DNA of 64,000 bases. Origin: Gracilimonas sp. Lineage in GTDB: Bacteria; Bacteroidota; Rhodothermia; Balneolales; Balneolaceae. A program made the position numbers and the translations under genes. Under the pieces are notes generated by a model. That model searched no databases, was not told the origin of the DNA, and worked only from the letters and a program-made list of their open reading frames with translations. Shown here piece by piece: positions 1 to 8,451 of this stretch. The stretch is from NCBI RefSeq assembly GCF_014762685.1, contig NZ_JABURM010000006.1, forward strand, positions 608,384 to 672,383, in the 5' to 3' direction. Numbering within the stretch: the stretch's first letter is position 1; each line of letters begins with the position of its first letter.

Positions 1-252
1 GCTGTCTACATCAACCAAAACTTCTGTTTCTTCGATTTTATCAAGAATACCGATAATTCCTGAAGAAGTAACAATTTTGTCACCTTTCTTCATTTCAGAA
101 ACTTTTTGTTGAATTTCCTTTTGGCGTTTACTCTGGGGGCGAATAATGAAGAGATAGAAAACCAGGAAAATAGCCCCAAGGAAGACCAAATTGATAATTC
201 CTGCATTAGGGTCGTCGGGGTTGCCCATTAAAAATAAAGGTAAAAATTGCAT
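1..252 (-). CDS. yajC: YajC, preprotein translocase accessory subunit (partial, C-terminus off window)
   Basis: YajC is the small single-span subunit that associates with SecDF and the SecYEG translocon in the inner membrane. The 84 codons present begin MQFLPLFLMGNPDD, followed by one hydrophobic helix (about residues 18-38, IINLVFLGAIFLVFYLFII) and the family signature RPQSKRQKE. After it comes the conserved MKKGDKIVTSSGIIG stretch, where the family has its small cytoplasmic domain. The gene runs off the left edge, so perhaps 15-30 residues are missing. Its ATG at 252 follows an AT-rich leader. The neighbour inside the window (the stress protein) is on the same strand, 163 nt upstream, with no visible link in function. 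Confidence 0.93.
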   Translation of the reverse strand, partial: MQFLPLFLMGNPDDPNAGIINLVFLGAIFLVFYLFIIRPQSKRQKEIQQKVSEMKKGDKIVTSSGIIGILDKIEETEVLVDVDS

Positions 253-415
253 AGTTATTAAATTAGTGTGCGATTGTATTTTAGCGGGCAAAAGATACGA
301 TTTTCTGAATTCAATGACGATTATTCATGCAGAATAAACTGTATGGATAAACCAAAGGTTTTTTAGCCATTGTTCAATGACTTGAAGATGCCCATCTTTT
401 TTTGATACGGAGAGT

Positions 416-1327
416 TTAGTTAAATAAAGACTTCAGGAATTTTTGATGTCGTTCTTTATTCTTCACAATCAGTAAAGGAATGCCGAATGAGTAATACGTC
501 ATTTTATCGGTGAAATCATCCCGTAAAATGCTCGTGATTTTTTTACTGGATTTAGCCCCGACAATAATAAGGTCAGCTTGATTACGAACGGCTTCATCAT
601 ATACTTCATCGCCGATCCGGCCTTCTTTGTGCAGAGTGAGGGTGAAATCAACATTTTCCGGAATGTTATATTCCGAAATAAACTCTTCTTTTTGGTCCTG
701 GATATGTTTATTGATTTTATCTTTTTCCTCATCGGTAGGCATGTAAGGGAAAAAATGAGTAGGATATTTAAAAATATGCTGCGCCCTTACGGAGCCATTA
801 TTAACTTCCATCATGGTTGATGCTATTTTAACGGCATTGGCAGATTGCTCTGAAAAATCAACCGGGGCAAGAACGGTATTAATTGAATAGCGGCTGTTTT
901 CCGGAACAAATAAAATAGATGCCGGCACATATTTTACAATGCGGCGGGCAATGATTCCTTCTCCCACATACCCGGTTTTTTTGCCCATCATGAGAAGGTC
1001 GGGATCCATGGTGTTCATCATCTCAATGATTTCATCGGTTGGTCGTCCTTTTTTTATAATAAGGCGAGTTTCCAGCGGGGAGTCTTCAAACTGAGCATCA
1101 ATTTTATTATTTAATTCCTTTCGGATAACATCTTCAAAATCCTCATTGTTTTCCAATTCAGGAAAGAGCTCTACCATCTCTTGTGCAACTGCTCCCGATT
1201 CTATTACGTGCAAAAAAGAAATGGTTTTTGGTTTAATGACAGAGGCTAAGAAATGAGTATATCCAATAAGAATGTCATCCATCTTGGATAAGTCTAAACA
1301 TACAAACCAGTGTTCAAATTTTTTCAT
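416..1327 (-). CDS. Tandem-domain universal stress protein (UspA family)
   Basis: The 303 residues hold two UspA domains (about 1-145 and 148-290), the common two-domain arrangement of cytoplasmic stress proteins. Domain 1 ends MMGKKTGYVGEGIIARR...ILFVPE and domain 2 ends LIIVGAKSSKKITSILRD...IPLLIVKN. These resemble the family's nucleotide-loop region, but neither copy keeps a clean G-x2-G-x9-G-[ST] ATP signature, so ATP binding is doubtful. The ATG at 1327 has a good Shine-Dalgarno (AAGGAGT). It begins 11 nt after the BCCT carrier gene and is probably cotranscribed with it. Usp domains paired with membrane carriers are a recurring theme, and a role in osmotic or energy stress is inference from that neighbour. 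Confidence 0.9.
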   Translation of the reverse strand: MKKFEHWFVCLDLSKMDDILIGYTHFLASVIKPKTISFLHVIESGAVAQEMVELFPELENNEDFEDVIRKELNNKIDAQFEDSPLETRLIIKKGRPTDEIIEMMNTMDPDLLMMGKKTGYVGEGIIARRIVKYVPASILFVPENSRYSINTVLAPVDFSEQSANAVKIASTMMEVNNGSVRAQHIFKYPTHFFPYMPTDEEKDKINKHIQDQKEEFISEYNIPENVDFTLTLHKEGRIGDEVYDEAVRNQADLIIVGAKSSKKITSILRDDFTDKMTYYSFGIPLLIVKNKERHQKFLKSLFN

Positions 1328-1338
1328 AATAAGACTCC

Positions 1339-2958
1339 TTAATTTTCTTCTTTTTGGTTTCTGATGGCGTCTTCAACAAGTTTTTTATACGAATCCCGCT
1401 CTTTGTCTTTTACTTTCTGCTGATTCTCCTTGTGCTCTCGTTTTAAACCCCGGTGTAAACTGAAACACATGACCAATAAAATAAGTGCAAAAGGTAATCC
1501 CGTACTTATGGAAGCTGTCTGAAGGGCGCTTAATCCCCCTCCAATTAATAAAATTGCCGCAACAAGTCCCTCTGTTTGAGCCCAGAAAATTCGTTGACCG
1601 ACTGGGGCATCTAATTTTCCCCCACTGGTTAAGCCGTCGATTACCAAAGAACCTGAGTCGGATGAGGTGACGAAAAAACTGAGTATAAGAACAATAGCTA
1701 TCACTGAAGTAACCATTGCTAAAGGAAATTGTTCAAGGAAAACAAAAAGAGCGGTCGCTACATTTTCATTAACGGCCTCCCCGATGGTGCCAATTCCGGA
1801 CATTTCAAGGTTAATCGCGGATCCGCCAAAAGCCGACATCCATAAAAAGGTGATGATACTGGGAACAATTAATACTCCCAGGACAAATTCTTTAACGGTT
1901 CGTCCTTTTGAGATACGTGCGATAAACATGCCAACGTAGGGAGACCAGGAAATCCACCAGGCCCAATAAAATATAGTCCATGAACTTTGCCAATTGGTCC
2001 CTGAATAAGATTCTGTCCAAAAGCTGAAGGTTGCTACTGAACTTATATACCCTCCAAAGTTTTGTATAAAAGAATCCATAATGAAAATGGTAGGCCCTAC
2101 TAAGATTACAAAAAGAAGGAAAACGGCTGCAATGCGAATATTCAGTTCACTCAGCACCCGAACCCCCTTGTCAATGCCGAGTACAACCGATCCGGTAGCT
2201 ACCAGGGTGATTACAAAAATAATTCCAACTTGCAGGTATATATTATCGGGGAGCCCGAACACATGATCTAACCCGGCACTTACCTGGAGGACTCCAAGAC
2301 CAAGTGAGGTGGCCAAACCAAATAAGGTAGCCAATACAGCCAGGGTATCAATCACATCCCCCATCCATCCTTTAATACGGTCGCCTATCAGAGGGTAAAA
2401 AACAGAACGAAATGAAAGTGGAAGGCCGCGGTTGAAGGCAAAAAACCCCAAAGAAAGACCTACTACCGCATAAATTCCCCAGGCATGAAAACCCCAATGC
2501 AAATAGGTAATGTTCATAGCCTCCTGAGCAGCTAAAGCAGTTTCAGCATCGGCCATGGGAGGTGATAAATAATGGAAAATGGGTTCAGCTACACTCCAAA
2601 ACATAATTCCGATACCCATTCCTGCACTAAACAGCATAGCGAACCATGCCATTGTGCTAAAATCAGGTTCTGCATCTTCTCCCCCCAATCGTATGACCCC
2701 AAACCTGCTAAAGGCAATAAACAAAGAAAACACAATGAAGATGTTAACAGCGATTACAAAGAACCAACCACCGGTATCTGTAATGCCGGACTGTATTGAA
2801 CTAAATAAATCTTCCGCTTGATCACCTAAGAGCAGGGTTCCTGCTATCATTGCAGTGATAAGTATGACCGAAGGCCAAAAAACCGGTTTATGAATATCAA
2901 AATATTTATTTATCCCTGCTTTTTTACCGGGTTTCTCCTCGTCTCCTCGTATTGCCAT
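1339..2958 (-). CDS. BCCT family betaine/choline/carnitine transporter
   Basis: This is a 539-residue inner-membrane carrier with about twelve hydrophobic segments. The BCCT signature is clear: SAGMGIGIMFWSVAEP near residue 110, and the FYWAWWISWSPYVGMFIARIS segment around residues 330-350, which carries the tryptophan-rich quaternary-amine site. The GMGIG glycine motif (rather than GAG) is the form usual in sodium-coupled members, so Na+-driven uptake of glycine betaine or choline is the likely job. A charged tail (LKREHKENQQKVKDKERD) follows the last helix, reminiscent of the cytoplasmic osmosensing tail of BetP-type members. It is the first gene of a two-gene unit with the stress protein. 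The exact substrate cannot be read from sequence. Confidence 0.93.
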   Translation of the reverse strand: MAIRGDEEKPGKKAGINKYFDIHKPVFWPSVILITAMIAGTLLLGDQAEDLFSSIQSGITDTGGWFFVIAVNIFIVFSLFIAFSRFGVIRLGGEDAEPDFSTMAWFAMLFSAGMGIGIMFWSVAEPIFHYLSPPMADAETALAAQEAMNITYLHWGFHAWGIYAVVGLSLGFFAFNRGLPLSFRSVFYPLIGDRIKGWMGDVIDTLAVLATLFGLATSLGLGVLQVSAGLDHVFGLPDNIYLQVGIIFVITLVATGSVVLGIDKGVRVLSELNIRIAAVFLLFVILVGPTIFIMDSFIQNFGGYISSVATFSFWTESYSGTNWQSSWTIFYWAWWISWSPYVGMFIARISKGRTVKEFVLGVLIVPSIITFLWMSAFGGSAINLEMSGIGTIGEAVNENVATALFVFLEQFPLAMVTSVIAIVLILSFFVTSSDSGSLVIDGLTSGGKLDAPVGQRIFWAQTEGLVAAILLIGGGLSALQTASISTGLPFALILLVMCFSLHRGLKREHKENQQKVKDKERDSYKKLVEDAIRNQKEEN

Positions 2959-3259
2959 GTTCGTAAATTTAAAAAGTTAAAATTAACTCAATAATTGCCA
3001 TCAATACTCAACTCAGCCGCGAATCGATTTGGATACATGGAAAAGGTACAGGGCATATTTTCACCCCAAATAATCGTACCGGAATATTTCCGAAGTTTAA
3101 ATTCCATTGCTTCATGTACTCCAAATTCGGACAATAATTATTGCCACATAGAATCAGCTTATTGAAATAACTGATTATAAGAAAGATATACAGCGAAGAA
3201 TAATTCCCTAAAGCCTACAGAAAAGGCTGATTACTTTCAAATTTCAGAAAAGTAAGATG
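2959..3259. other. Intergenic gap, no gene seen
   Basis: This 301-nt gap lies between the start of the BCCT gene and the end of the fadJ-like gene, both on the minus strand. It must hold the BCCT promoter, but I see no element good enough to name. A short stem AGCCT/AGGCT near 3215-3231 is a weak candidate terminator for the fadJ-like gene; it has no U-run of note. Confidence 0.5.
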
Positions 3260-5374
3260 TCATTTATAAAACTGTTTAGCTTCTTTGGCATAATTCGTTA
3301 AGATTTCAGCCGGCTTAAATCGAATTCCAAATTTGTCACTAAAATCATTCAATTGGTCTATAATATCTTGTACTCCTGTTTGATCTATATACCGGAAAGG
3401 GCCGCCAAGAAAGGGAGGAAATCCCAAACCAAGAATAGCCCCTAAGTCACCATCAGTCGGAGATTTCAGAATACCTTCTTCCAGGCACCAGGCCGCTTCG
3501 TTAATCATGGTTAAAGCCATCCGTTGTTGTGCTGTTTTTTTGTCGGGATTCGTTCGGTTCCGGCCACCGAAATATTTGTAGATCTCAGTGTTGACTTCTT
3601 TCTTCTTACCGGAAGCATACTTGTACATTCCGCGTTTATTTTTACGGCCTTTGTATCCGGCGTCCAGTAATTCCTGAGCCTGGTTTTTTGTATCCACCCC
3701 GCGCTTGGCAAACATGGGCGACATCGTTTCAGCTACGTGCGCCCCCACGTCAATGCCTACCTCATCAAAAAGGGCCATAGGGCCAACCGGGAATCCCCAA
3801 TCTTTCATGATTTTATCCAGAAATTCGATGGAGGCTCCCTCTTCCAGAAGTTTGAGGGCTTCATTCATATAAGGGGCTAAAATTCGGGTAGTGTAGAACC
3901 CGGGGCCATCCCCAACTACGATCACATTTTTACCCTGATTTACTCCAACCTGAAAGGCCGTTTGTATGACCCAGTCAGCGGTTTGGTCAGTAGCAATGAT
4001 CTCCAGCAAAGGCATTTTTTGAACTGGGGAAAAGTAATGCATCCCGATGATATTCTCCGGGCGTTTGGCGCCTTTGGCGATTTCTGAGATTGGCAGGGAT
4101 GAGGTGTTAGATGCAAAGATAGTACTTTCAGACGCATTTGATTCTATTTGTTCTACAATGGTTCGTTTGAGTTCCAGATCTTCAAATACAGCTTCGATGA
4201 CAAGGTCAACGGAATCAAATCCATCGTAAGAATCGACCCCGGTGATTTTACTGGCCATTTTATCTCGTTCAAATTCAGAAATGATGCGTTTTTGAGCTTT
4301 CTCATTAAGTGATTTCCAGATTTCTTTTTCACCTTCCGCGGCCTGGTCGATCGTTTGATCTTTCAGCAATACACGGTAACCTCCTTTATCCATACTGACT
4401 TCTGCGATCCCCGATCCCATTAATCCGGCACCCAATACACCGATCTTTTCCACCGGTTTCACCAGATCCGGATTCGGTACTTTTTTGGAAGCATTCATGC
4501 CAAAAAACAGGTTCACAAGGTTTCGGGATTCTTGTGTTGCTCCCAACGCACCAAATAAAACGGTTTCGTTTTCCAGCCCTTTTTCTAACCCGTGTTTGTA
4601 CCCGTATTCAACCGCATCAATGATTTTGGGCGGAGCCGGATAGTTTCCTTTTGTTTGACCGGCTGTTTTTTTGCGTGCTTGTGAGAAAATAATCTTTCTT
4701 CCGACAGGGTTTCCTTCGAGTAGTTTCTCCGTTAAAGACCGTTTATCTTTTCTGCTGAATTTTCCTTCAACTATTTTGTTAATGCCTTTGATGGCGGCAG
4801 TTTCAATGGCATCTTTATGAGTTACTTCATCCACTAATCCCATTTTTTTAGCCTGACGGGTGTAGATATTTTTACCCGTCAACATATAGGTAAGAGATTT
4901 TTGAAGACCGATGGTTCGCGGCAGCCGCTGTGTTCCTCCGGTACCGGGAAGTAATCCCAGCTTCACTTCGGGCAAAGCAAAGACGGTTTTTGAACTGTCG
5001 GAACAGACGCGATAATGGCAAGCGAGAGAGAGCTCGAGTCCGCCCCCCATGCAGCTTCCATGCACTGCCACGGCAATAGGCTTTGGGAAATCCGCAATAC
5101 GATTCAGAATCTTGTGCCCGTCTTTACTGAGCTGTTCAATTTCTTCAGCTGTATCCCGCTCCTGAAACATATCGATATCGGCCCCGGCTATGAAGTTGTC
5201 TTTCTTTCCGGAAATGAGAACAGCTCCTTTCAGCTCGTTGTTTGACTCAAGCTCATCCAGGAAGGAAGAAAATTCATCCATCATAGACTCATTCAGCTTG
5301 TTCACCTTTTCGCCCGGTAGGTCGAGGGTGATGATGGCGACAGAATTCTTATGGGTGATGTTTAGGTAGCTCAT
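3260..5374 (-). CDS. fadJ: Bifunctional enoyl-CoA hydratase / 3-hydroxyacyl-CoA dehydrogenase (FadJ/FadB type)
   Basis: This 704-residue protein carries out the two middle steps of fatty-acid beta-oxidation. The N-terminal crotonase domain (about 1-190) shows the oxyanion-hole segment FIAGADIDMF, the GSCMGGGLELSLACHY motif near residue 105 and PEVKLGLLPGTGGTQRLPR near 135-152, with both glutamates expected in hydratases. The Rossmann motif GVLGAGLMGSGIAEV near residue 310 starts the NAD-binding dehydrogenase part, followed by GMHYFSPVQKMPLLEII and two C-terminal dehydrogenase domains. The length matches FadJ/FadB. It lies 75 nt downstream of the thiolase gene on the same strand, separated by a 44-nt perfect palindrome, so the two form the usual beta-oxidation operon. 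No acyl-CoA dehydrogenase or ligase is nearby. Confidence 0.94.
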   Translation of the reverse strand: MSYLNITHKNSVAIITLDLPGEKVNKLNESMMDEFSSFLDELESNNELKGAVLISGKKDNFIAGADIDMFQERDTAEEIEQLSKDGHKILNRIADFPKPIAVAVHGSCMGGGLELSLACHYRVCSDSSKTVFALPEVKLGLLPGTGGTQRLPRTIGLQKSLTYMLTGKNIYTRQAKKMGLVDEVTHKDAIETAAIKGINKIVEGKFSRKDKRSLTEKLLEGNPVGRKIIFSQARKKTAGQTKGNYPAPPKIIDAVEYGYKHGLEKGLENETVLFGALGATQESRNLVNLFFGMNASKKVPNPDLVKPVEKIGVLGAGLMGSGIAEVSMDKGGYRVLLKDQTIDQAAEGEKEIWKSLNEKAQKRIISEFERDKMASKITGVDSYDGFDSVDLVIEAVFEDLELKRTIVEQIESNASESTIFASNTSSLPISEIAKGAKRPENIIGMHYFSPVQKMPLLEIIATDQTADWVIQTAFQVGVNQGKNVIVVGDGPGFYTTRILAPYMNEALKLLEEGASIEFLDKIMKDWGFPVGPMALFDEVGIDVGAHVAETMSPMFAKRGVDTKNQAQELLDAGYKGRKNKRGMYKYASGKKKEVNTEIYKYFGGRNRTNPDKKTAQQRMALTMINEAAWCLEEGILKSPTDGDLGAILGLGFPPFLGGPFRYIDQTGVQDIIDQLNDFSDKFGIRFKPAEILTNYAKEAKQFYK

Positions 5375-5393
5375 GATATCTATTTATATATGA

Positions 5394-5437
5394 ACCCTTA
5401 GGTAGAGACGCGATGCATCGCGTCTCTACCTAAGGGT
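5394..5437. repeat. Perfect 44-nt palindrome between fadI and fadJ
   Basis: Every base from 5394 to 5437 pairs with its mirror partner (centre between 5415 and 5416), with core GACGCGATGCATCGCGTC. Transcribed, it would form a 20+ bp hairpin inside the operon. Two weaker relatives with a GGGCGTA...TACGCCC type core lie at 6782-6809 and 34302-34327, so this looks like a dispersed intergenic palindrome family. It could tune fadJ expression or stabilise fadI mRNA. Confidence 0.9.
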
Positions 5438-5449
5438 GTTAAATTTTGA

Positions 5450-6754
5450 TTAATTGGAATACCTTTCCAGGACCACCGCATGCCCCTGCCCGCCTGCAGC
5501 ACAGGCTGAAACCAGCGCATATTTTCCATCTTCACGAATGAGCCGGTTAGCGGCGGTGGTGACAAGCCGAACGCCGGTGGCTCCGAATGGATGCCCTAAA
5601 GAAAGAGAGCCACCCAGCGTGTTCAGCTTATCCATGGGTATTTCACCGATTTTTTTGTCTTTGCCCAGCGATTCTTTTGCAAAGGCATCGGAATCTAAAG
5701 CGGCTAAAACTGAAAGAACCTGACCGGCGAAGGCCTCGTGCAATTCAATTACGTCCATGTCATTCAATGAAAGCCCCATGGCGTCCAACACTTTAGGGAT
5801 GGCATAAGCCGGGCCGAGCAACAATTCTTCACCGGGATCCTGAGATACAAAATTGTATTCATGGATATAAGCTTTGGGTTTCAATCCTAACTTCAGGGCT
5901 GTTTGTTCTTCCATGATGAAGCCGGCCGATGCTCCGTCTGTCAAAAAAGAGGAATTGCCGGCAGTAACGGTTCCATGTGGTTTAATGAATGCAGGCTGCA
6001 GCTTGCTCAATTTTTCCATGGAGGTATCTTCGCGGAAGCCGTTGTCATGCTTCACCACATCAAATTCAGGGGGAATTTTGGCGGGGATAAGTTCGCCATC
6101 CAGTAAGCCTTCACTGGTGGCTTTGGCAGCCAGGTGGTGCGAACGCATCGCATATTCATCCTGATCTTCCCGTGAGATCCCAAACCGCGCGGCCATCCGG
6201 TCGGCACTTTCGCCCATTACTTCCCCGGTGGAAAACTCAGCAATAGCCGGTAGCTCCGGAAGAAAATCTTTGAATCCCAATCCCTTAAAAAATTTCAGAA
6301 AATCGAGGGGTGACTTGTATTTGCGGGCCTCCAATACCTTTTGCCGGAATTTCTTTTTGAATCGAACCGGGATGTCGGACATGGTTTCGGTTCCCCCCGC
6401 TAATATAATCTTAGCCTGTCCGGATCTGATTAAATCTATCCCACTGGCAATGGCCTGATTGGAAGAGATACACGCCATGGTGATGGTAAAAGCAGGGACA
6501 GAATTCGGGATGCCGGCGCCAAGTGCGCATTCACGGGCCACATTACTGGTTTTCACTTCCTGGATGACGGTCCCCATAATCACGCGATCGATGTCCGCAG
6601 GATCTACCGGGTTTCGGGCAAGCAATCCTTCGATGGCCATTCGGCCCAGGTCGTAAGCCATCAGGTCGTTGTAATTTGTTCCGGAGCGCTGAAAGGGGAT
6701 TCGGCATCCATCTACAAGAACAGCTTTTGGGGAGTCGTTTTGGCTTTTATTCAT
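5450..6754 (-). CDS. fadI: Acetyl-CoA C-acyltransferase (3-ketoacyl-CoA thiolase, FadI/FadA type)
   Basis: The protein (434 residues from the chosen start) is a thiolase performing the last step of beta-oxidation, cleavage of 3-ketoacyl-CoA. The nucleophilic cysteine is in TMACISSNQAIASG near residue 94. The catalytic histidine is in LGGSLSLGHPFGATG near 385, and the second cysteine is in VSACAAGGQGHA near 416. The conserved ELHEAFAGQ segment is also present. The frame is open upstream to 6832, but I chose the ATG at 6754 (MNKSQNDSPKAVLVDG) because the extension is non-thiolase-like and would be the translation of a leader holding an inverted repeat. It is the first gene of the fadI-fadJ unit, with a 17-nt palindrome at 6838-6854 as likely operator. 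Confidence 0.94.
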   Translation of the reverse strand: MNKSQNDSPKAVLVDGCRIPFQRSGTNYNDLMAYDLGRMAIEGLLARNPVDPADIDRVIMGTVIQEVKTSNVARECALGAGIPNSVPAFTITMACISSNQAIASGIDLIRSGQAKIILAGGTETMSDIPVRFKKKFRQKVLEARKYKSPLDFLKFFKGLGFKDFLPELPAIAEFSTGEVMGESADRMAARFGISREDQDEYAMRSHHLAAKATSEGLLDGELIPAKIPPEFDVVKHDNGFREDTSMEKLSKLQPAFIKPHGTVTAGNSSFLTDGASAGFIMEEQTALKLGLKPKAYIHEYNFVSQDPGEELLLGPAYAIPKVLDAMGLSLNDMDVIELHEAFAGQVLSVLAALDSDAFAKESLGKDKKIGEIPMDKLNTLGGSLSLGHPFGATGVRLVTTAANRLIREDGKYALVSACAAGGQGHAVVLERYSN

Positions 6755-6781
6755 AATTAATCTGGGTGAATAAATTGTCCG

Positions 6782-6809
6782 GCAGGGGCGTATCACAGTA
6801 CGTCCCTGC
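6782..6809. repeat. Imperfect inverted repeat in the fadI leader
   Basis: The arms GCAGGGGCGTA and TACGTCCCTGC (one G-T mismatch/wobble) enclose a 6-nt loop. It lies 28 nt upstream of the fadI start codon and belongs by its core to the same palindrome family as 5394-5437 and 34302-34327. In the fadI mRNA it would form a leader hairpin. Confidence 0.7.
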
Positions 6810-6837
6810 TGAATTAAAAAGCAAAATTGCACCCATA

Positions 6838-6854
6838 AGTTAACAGTGTTAACT
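6838..6854 (-). promoter_or_regulatory. Candidate operator of the fadI-fadJ operon
   Basis: AGTTAACAGTGTTAACT is a perfect inverted repeat with 8-nt arms and a one-base centre, 84 nt upstream of the fadI start. Its size and position suit a TetR- or GntR-type fatty-acid regulator. No such regulator gene is in the window, so the assignment is inference. Confidence 0.6.
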
Positions 6855-6882
6855 AATAAATCAAGATGTAGTGTTATTTTTC

Positions 6883-6913
6883 TTTGTCTGCGTTTGAAAT
6901 GTTCTTATATTTG
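6883..6913 (+). promoter_or_regulatory. tRNA-Val promoter, exact Bacteroidota-type match
   Basis: TTTG at 6883-6886 and TATATTTG at 6906-6913 are separated by exactly 19 nt, matching the known Bacteroidota primary sigma consensus TTTG-N19-TANNTTTG. Transcription would start a few bases downstream and reach the tRNA at 6932. Confidence 0.8.
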
Positions 6914-6931
6914 TCGCCCTTCAAGCAAGTC

Positions 6932-7006
6932 GGGCAATTAGCTCAGTTGGTTCAGAGCACCTCGTTTACACCGAGGGGGTCGGGGGTTCGAGTCCCTCAT
7001 TGCCCA
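6932..7006 (+). tRNA. tRNA-Val (anticodon TAC)
   Basis: The 75-nt cloverleaf has acceptor arms GGGCAAT/ATTGCCC, a D arm GCTC...GAGC, and an anticodon stem CCTCG/CGAGG around the loop TTTACAC, giving anticodon TAC (valine). The T arm carries TTCGAGT. The discriminator base is A7006 and the following bases are CCG, so the CCA end is not encoded. It is transcribed on its own, with a promoter just upstream and a strong terminator just downstream. Confidence 0.96.
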
Positions 7007-7014
7007 CCGAAATA

Positions 7015-7059
7015 AAACCTTTGTTTTGCATGTACTTACATCAAGACAAAGGTTTTTTT
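7015..7059 (+). terminator. Rho-independent terminator of tRNA-Val
   Basis: Arms at 7015-7028 and 7042-7055 pair over 14 bp (AAACCTTTGTTTTG with CAAGACAAAGGTTT, one G-U). A run of seven T follows at 7053-7059. It starts 9 nt after the tRNA. Confidence 0.9.
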
Positions 7060-7122
7060 ATATCTGCTAATCTGAGTCAATATTTCAATAAGAACAACTA
7101 TAGGACAACTGAGTCCTTGAGT

Positions 7123-7154
7123 GGCTACCTTTCGAGGTATTAATATAGGTAGCC
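7123..7154. repeat. 8-bp inverted repeat downstream of the HEPN-like gene
   Basis: GGCTACCT (7123-7130) and AGGTAGCC (7147-7154) are perfect complements around a 16-nt loop. It lies 53 nt beyond the stop of the HEPN-like gene and may act as its 3' hairpin, though no U-run follows on that strand. It could also be a relic of the boundary of the AT-rich patch. Confidence 0.45.
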
Positions 7155-7206
7155 AGAATTAGAGAAGCATACTCCTTAAAATTTGGTTAGATATATAACC
7201 CTGTTT

Positions 7207-7602
7207 TCATTTAAGTGAATCAAGGATTGATTGTTCTCTTATTTTCTTTCCGTAAAGATAAATTGAAGCATTGTACTCAATAATCATCGTTTGTGTAGCT
7301 ATAGTTATACCCCTGAAGTAATCATAATCACCATAGGTGTCCTTACTGTTTGGGTAGAAGCATTTGTAGTGCTTCCTTAAGTTATTCATATGGCTTTTAA
7401 TAGGTTCTTTTTCAAATGAATCTGCCTCTAAATGATGAGCAAATTTGTTCCTAATGCTATTGAGTAACCCGCAAATTTCTAACAGCTCAATAGGAATTAA
7501 CTTCATTGATTTGAGTAGTTCAATTTTTAAGTAAGTACTATCTGTAAATGAAGAGTCTATGTTCAAATTCTCCAACATTTTATTGAGTTCCCTGTCAATC
7601 AA
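7207..7602 (-). CDS. Small HEPN-like protein of unknown role
   Basis: This 131-residue helical protein carries LLNSIRNKFAHH at about residues 47-58. R-NKFA-H fits the R-x4-6-H motif of HEPN domains, and the surrounding helix resembles MtlR/DUF4145-type HEPN proteins. HEPN domains are often RNases in toxin-antitoxin and defence systems, but non-catalytic members exist and no partner is recognised here. The upstream start is TTG at 7602; an ATG at 7578 (MLENLNID) is an alternative. It lies 12 nt downstream of the CFI-box gene and is almost certainly cotranscribed with it. Base use is visibly AT-richer than the flanking operons, in keeping with acquired DNA next to a tRNA. Confidence 0.6.
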   Translation of the reverse strand: MIDRELNKMLENLNIDSSFTDSTYLKIELLKSMKLIPIELLEICGLLNSIRNKFAHHLEADSFEKEPIKSHMNNLRKHYKCFYPNSKDTYGDYDYFRGITIATQTMIIEYNASIYLYGKKIREQSILDSLK

Positions 7603-7614
7603 GATATTTCCCGT

Positions 7615-8451
7615 TTAAAGTTTAGATAAGATTTTCACAAGAGGATCAAATATCAAAATCTTCAAACCACGTTTTATCTTTGATTTGTTTGATAGGTAAT
7701 TAGCGGGATATTGACCGTATGTATAATACAGTTTGATAAACTTACTACCTGCTCTACTATTTGATAGATTGTTATCTCTAAAATCTCTAAGAACCTTAAC
7801 TTCAGAAGAGTTGTAAGAGCCATATACAACAGATGCTATAAAACATGCTCCTTCACCTGTTCCCTGACCTGTAACATACTCAGGTTCTAACTCTTTATAT
7901 TTGTTCTCAAGCTTTTTAAGGGCTGTCCTCCATGTTCTATCGGATTGGTTGAGTGCTTTACTAAACCCTGTGTTTAAGAAACTCTTGAATGTATTAATTG
8001 AATTTTTCAATGCTTTTTTATCGTCCCCGATTAAGTCAGAAATAATGATATAGCATTCACTCACATTTTCTAACACATCAGCTTTTTTCAATATATAGCC
8101 TGCCTTTTGTATGTCCCCACCGAGCATTTGCAGTCCATAGTCTACATTATCAGGCTTATCTTTTTGCATATTCCCATTATAGACATCAAGAAATCTTTGT
8201 GAATATTTTTTCGTCAAAGAATCTACTGCATCATTTAAATGAGAAATCAATGTGTTATCTACCTGTGTGACTTTGCTTAAACACATGGATGCTTCTTTAG
8301 TTTTATCATTGTCAGGATCAGATAAACCAATTGATGCAATTCCCCTTAAAAACCATTGTTCGTCTGTTAGGTCTTCATTACTTAGTTCCGAAATTGATTG
8401 ATAGGCTTTACTATAATTTTGAGCTTCAATTTCAAATAATAAATCTTCCAT
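7615..8451 (-). CDS. CFI-box C-terminal domain protein, function unknown
   Basis: This 278-residue protein has a mostly helical, repeat-like N-terminal part (about 1-195) and a C-terminal block starting GACFIASVVYGSYNSSEV near residue 203. That block continues VLRDFRDNNL, FIKLYYTYGQYPANYLS and a basic final hydrophobic helix (about 255-275). It matches the known CFI-box-CTERM pattern (C-[FY]-I-A-x-x-x-Y-G-S...LR-x-FRD...YY), a conserved tail of unknown function found on varied bacterial proteins. There is no signal peptide. It is the first gene of a two-gene unit with the HEPN-like protein, divergent from the small membrane protein at 8700. The cysteine in CFI may be an attachment or processing site; this is speculation. 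Confidence 0.65.
   Translation of the reverse strand: MEDLLFEIEAQNYSKAYQSISELSNEDLTDEQWFLRGIASIGLSDPDNDKTKEASMCLSKVTQVDNTLISHLNDAVDSLTKKYSQRFLDVYNGNMQKDKPDNVDYGLQMLGGDIQKAGYILKKADVLENVSECYIIISDLIGDDKKALKNSINTFKSFLNTGFSKALNQSDRTWRTALKKLENKYKELEPEYVTGQGTGEGACFIASVVYGSYNSSEVKVLRDFRDNNLSNSRAGSKFIKLYYTYGQYPANYLSNKSKIKRGLKILIFDPLVKILSKL

Noticed and set aside
383-403. Hairpin AAGAT-GCCC-ATCTT followed by T-run near the yajC/stress-protein gap
   Set aside because: The T-run is on the plus strand while both neighbouring genes are on the minus strand, so it cannot serve as their terminator.
6755-6832. 26-residue N-terminal extension of the thiolase
   Set aside because: The extension is the translation of a leader with an inverted repeat; thiolases begin where the ATG at 6754 starts.
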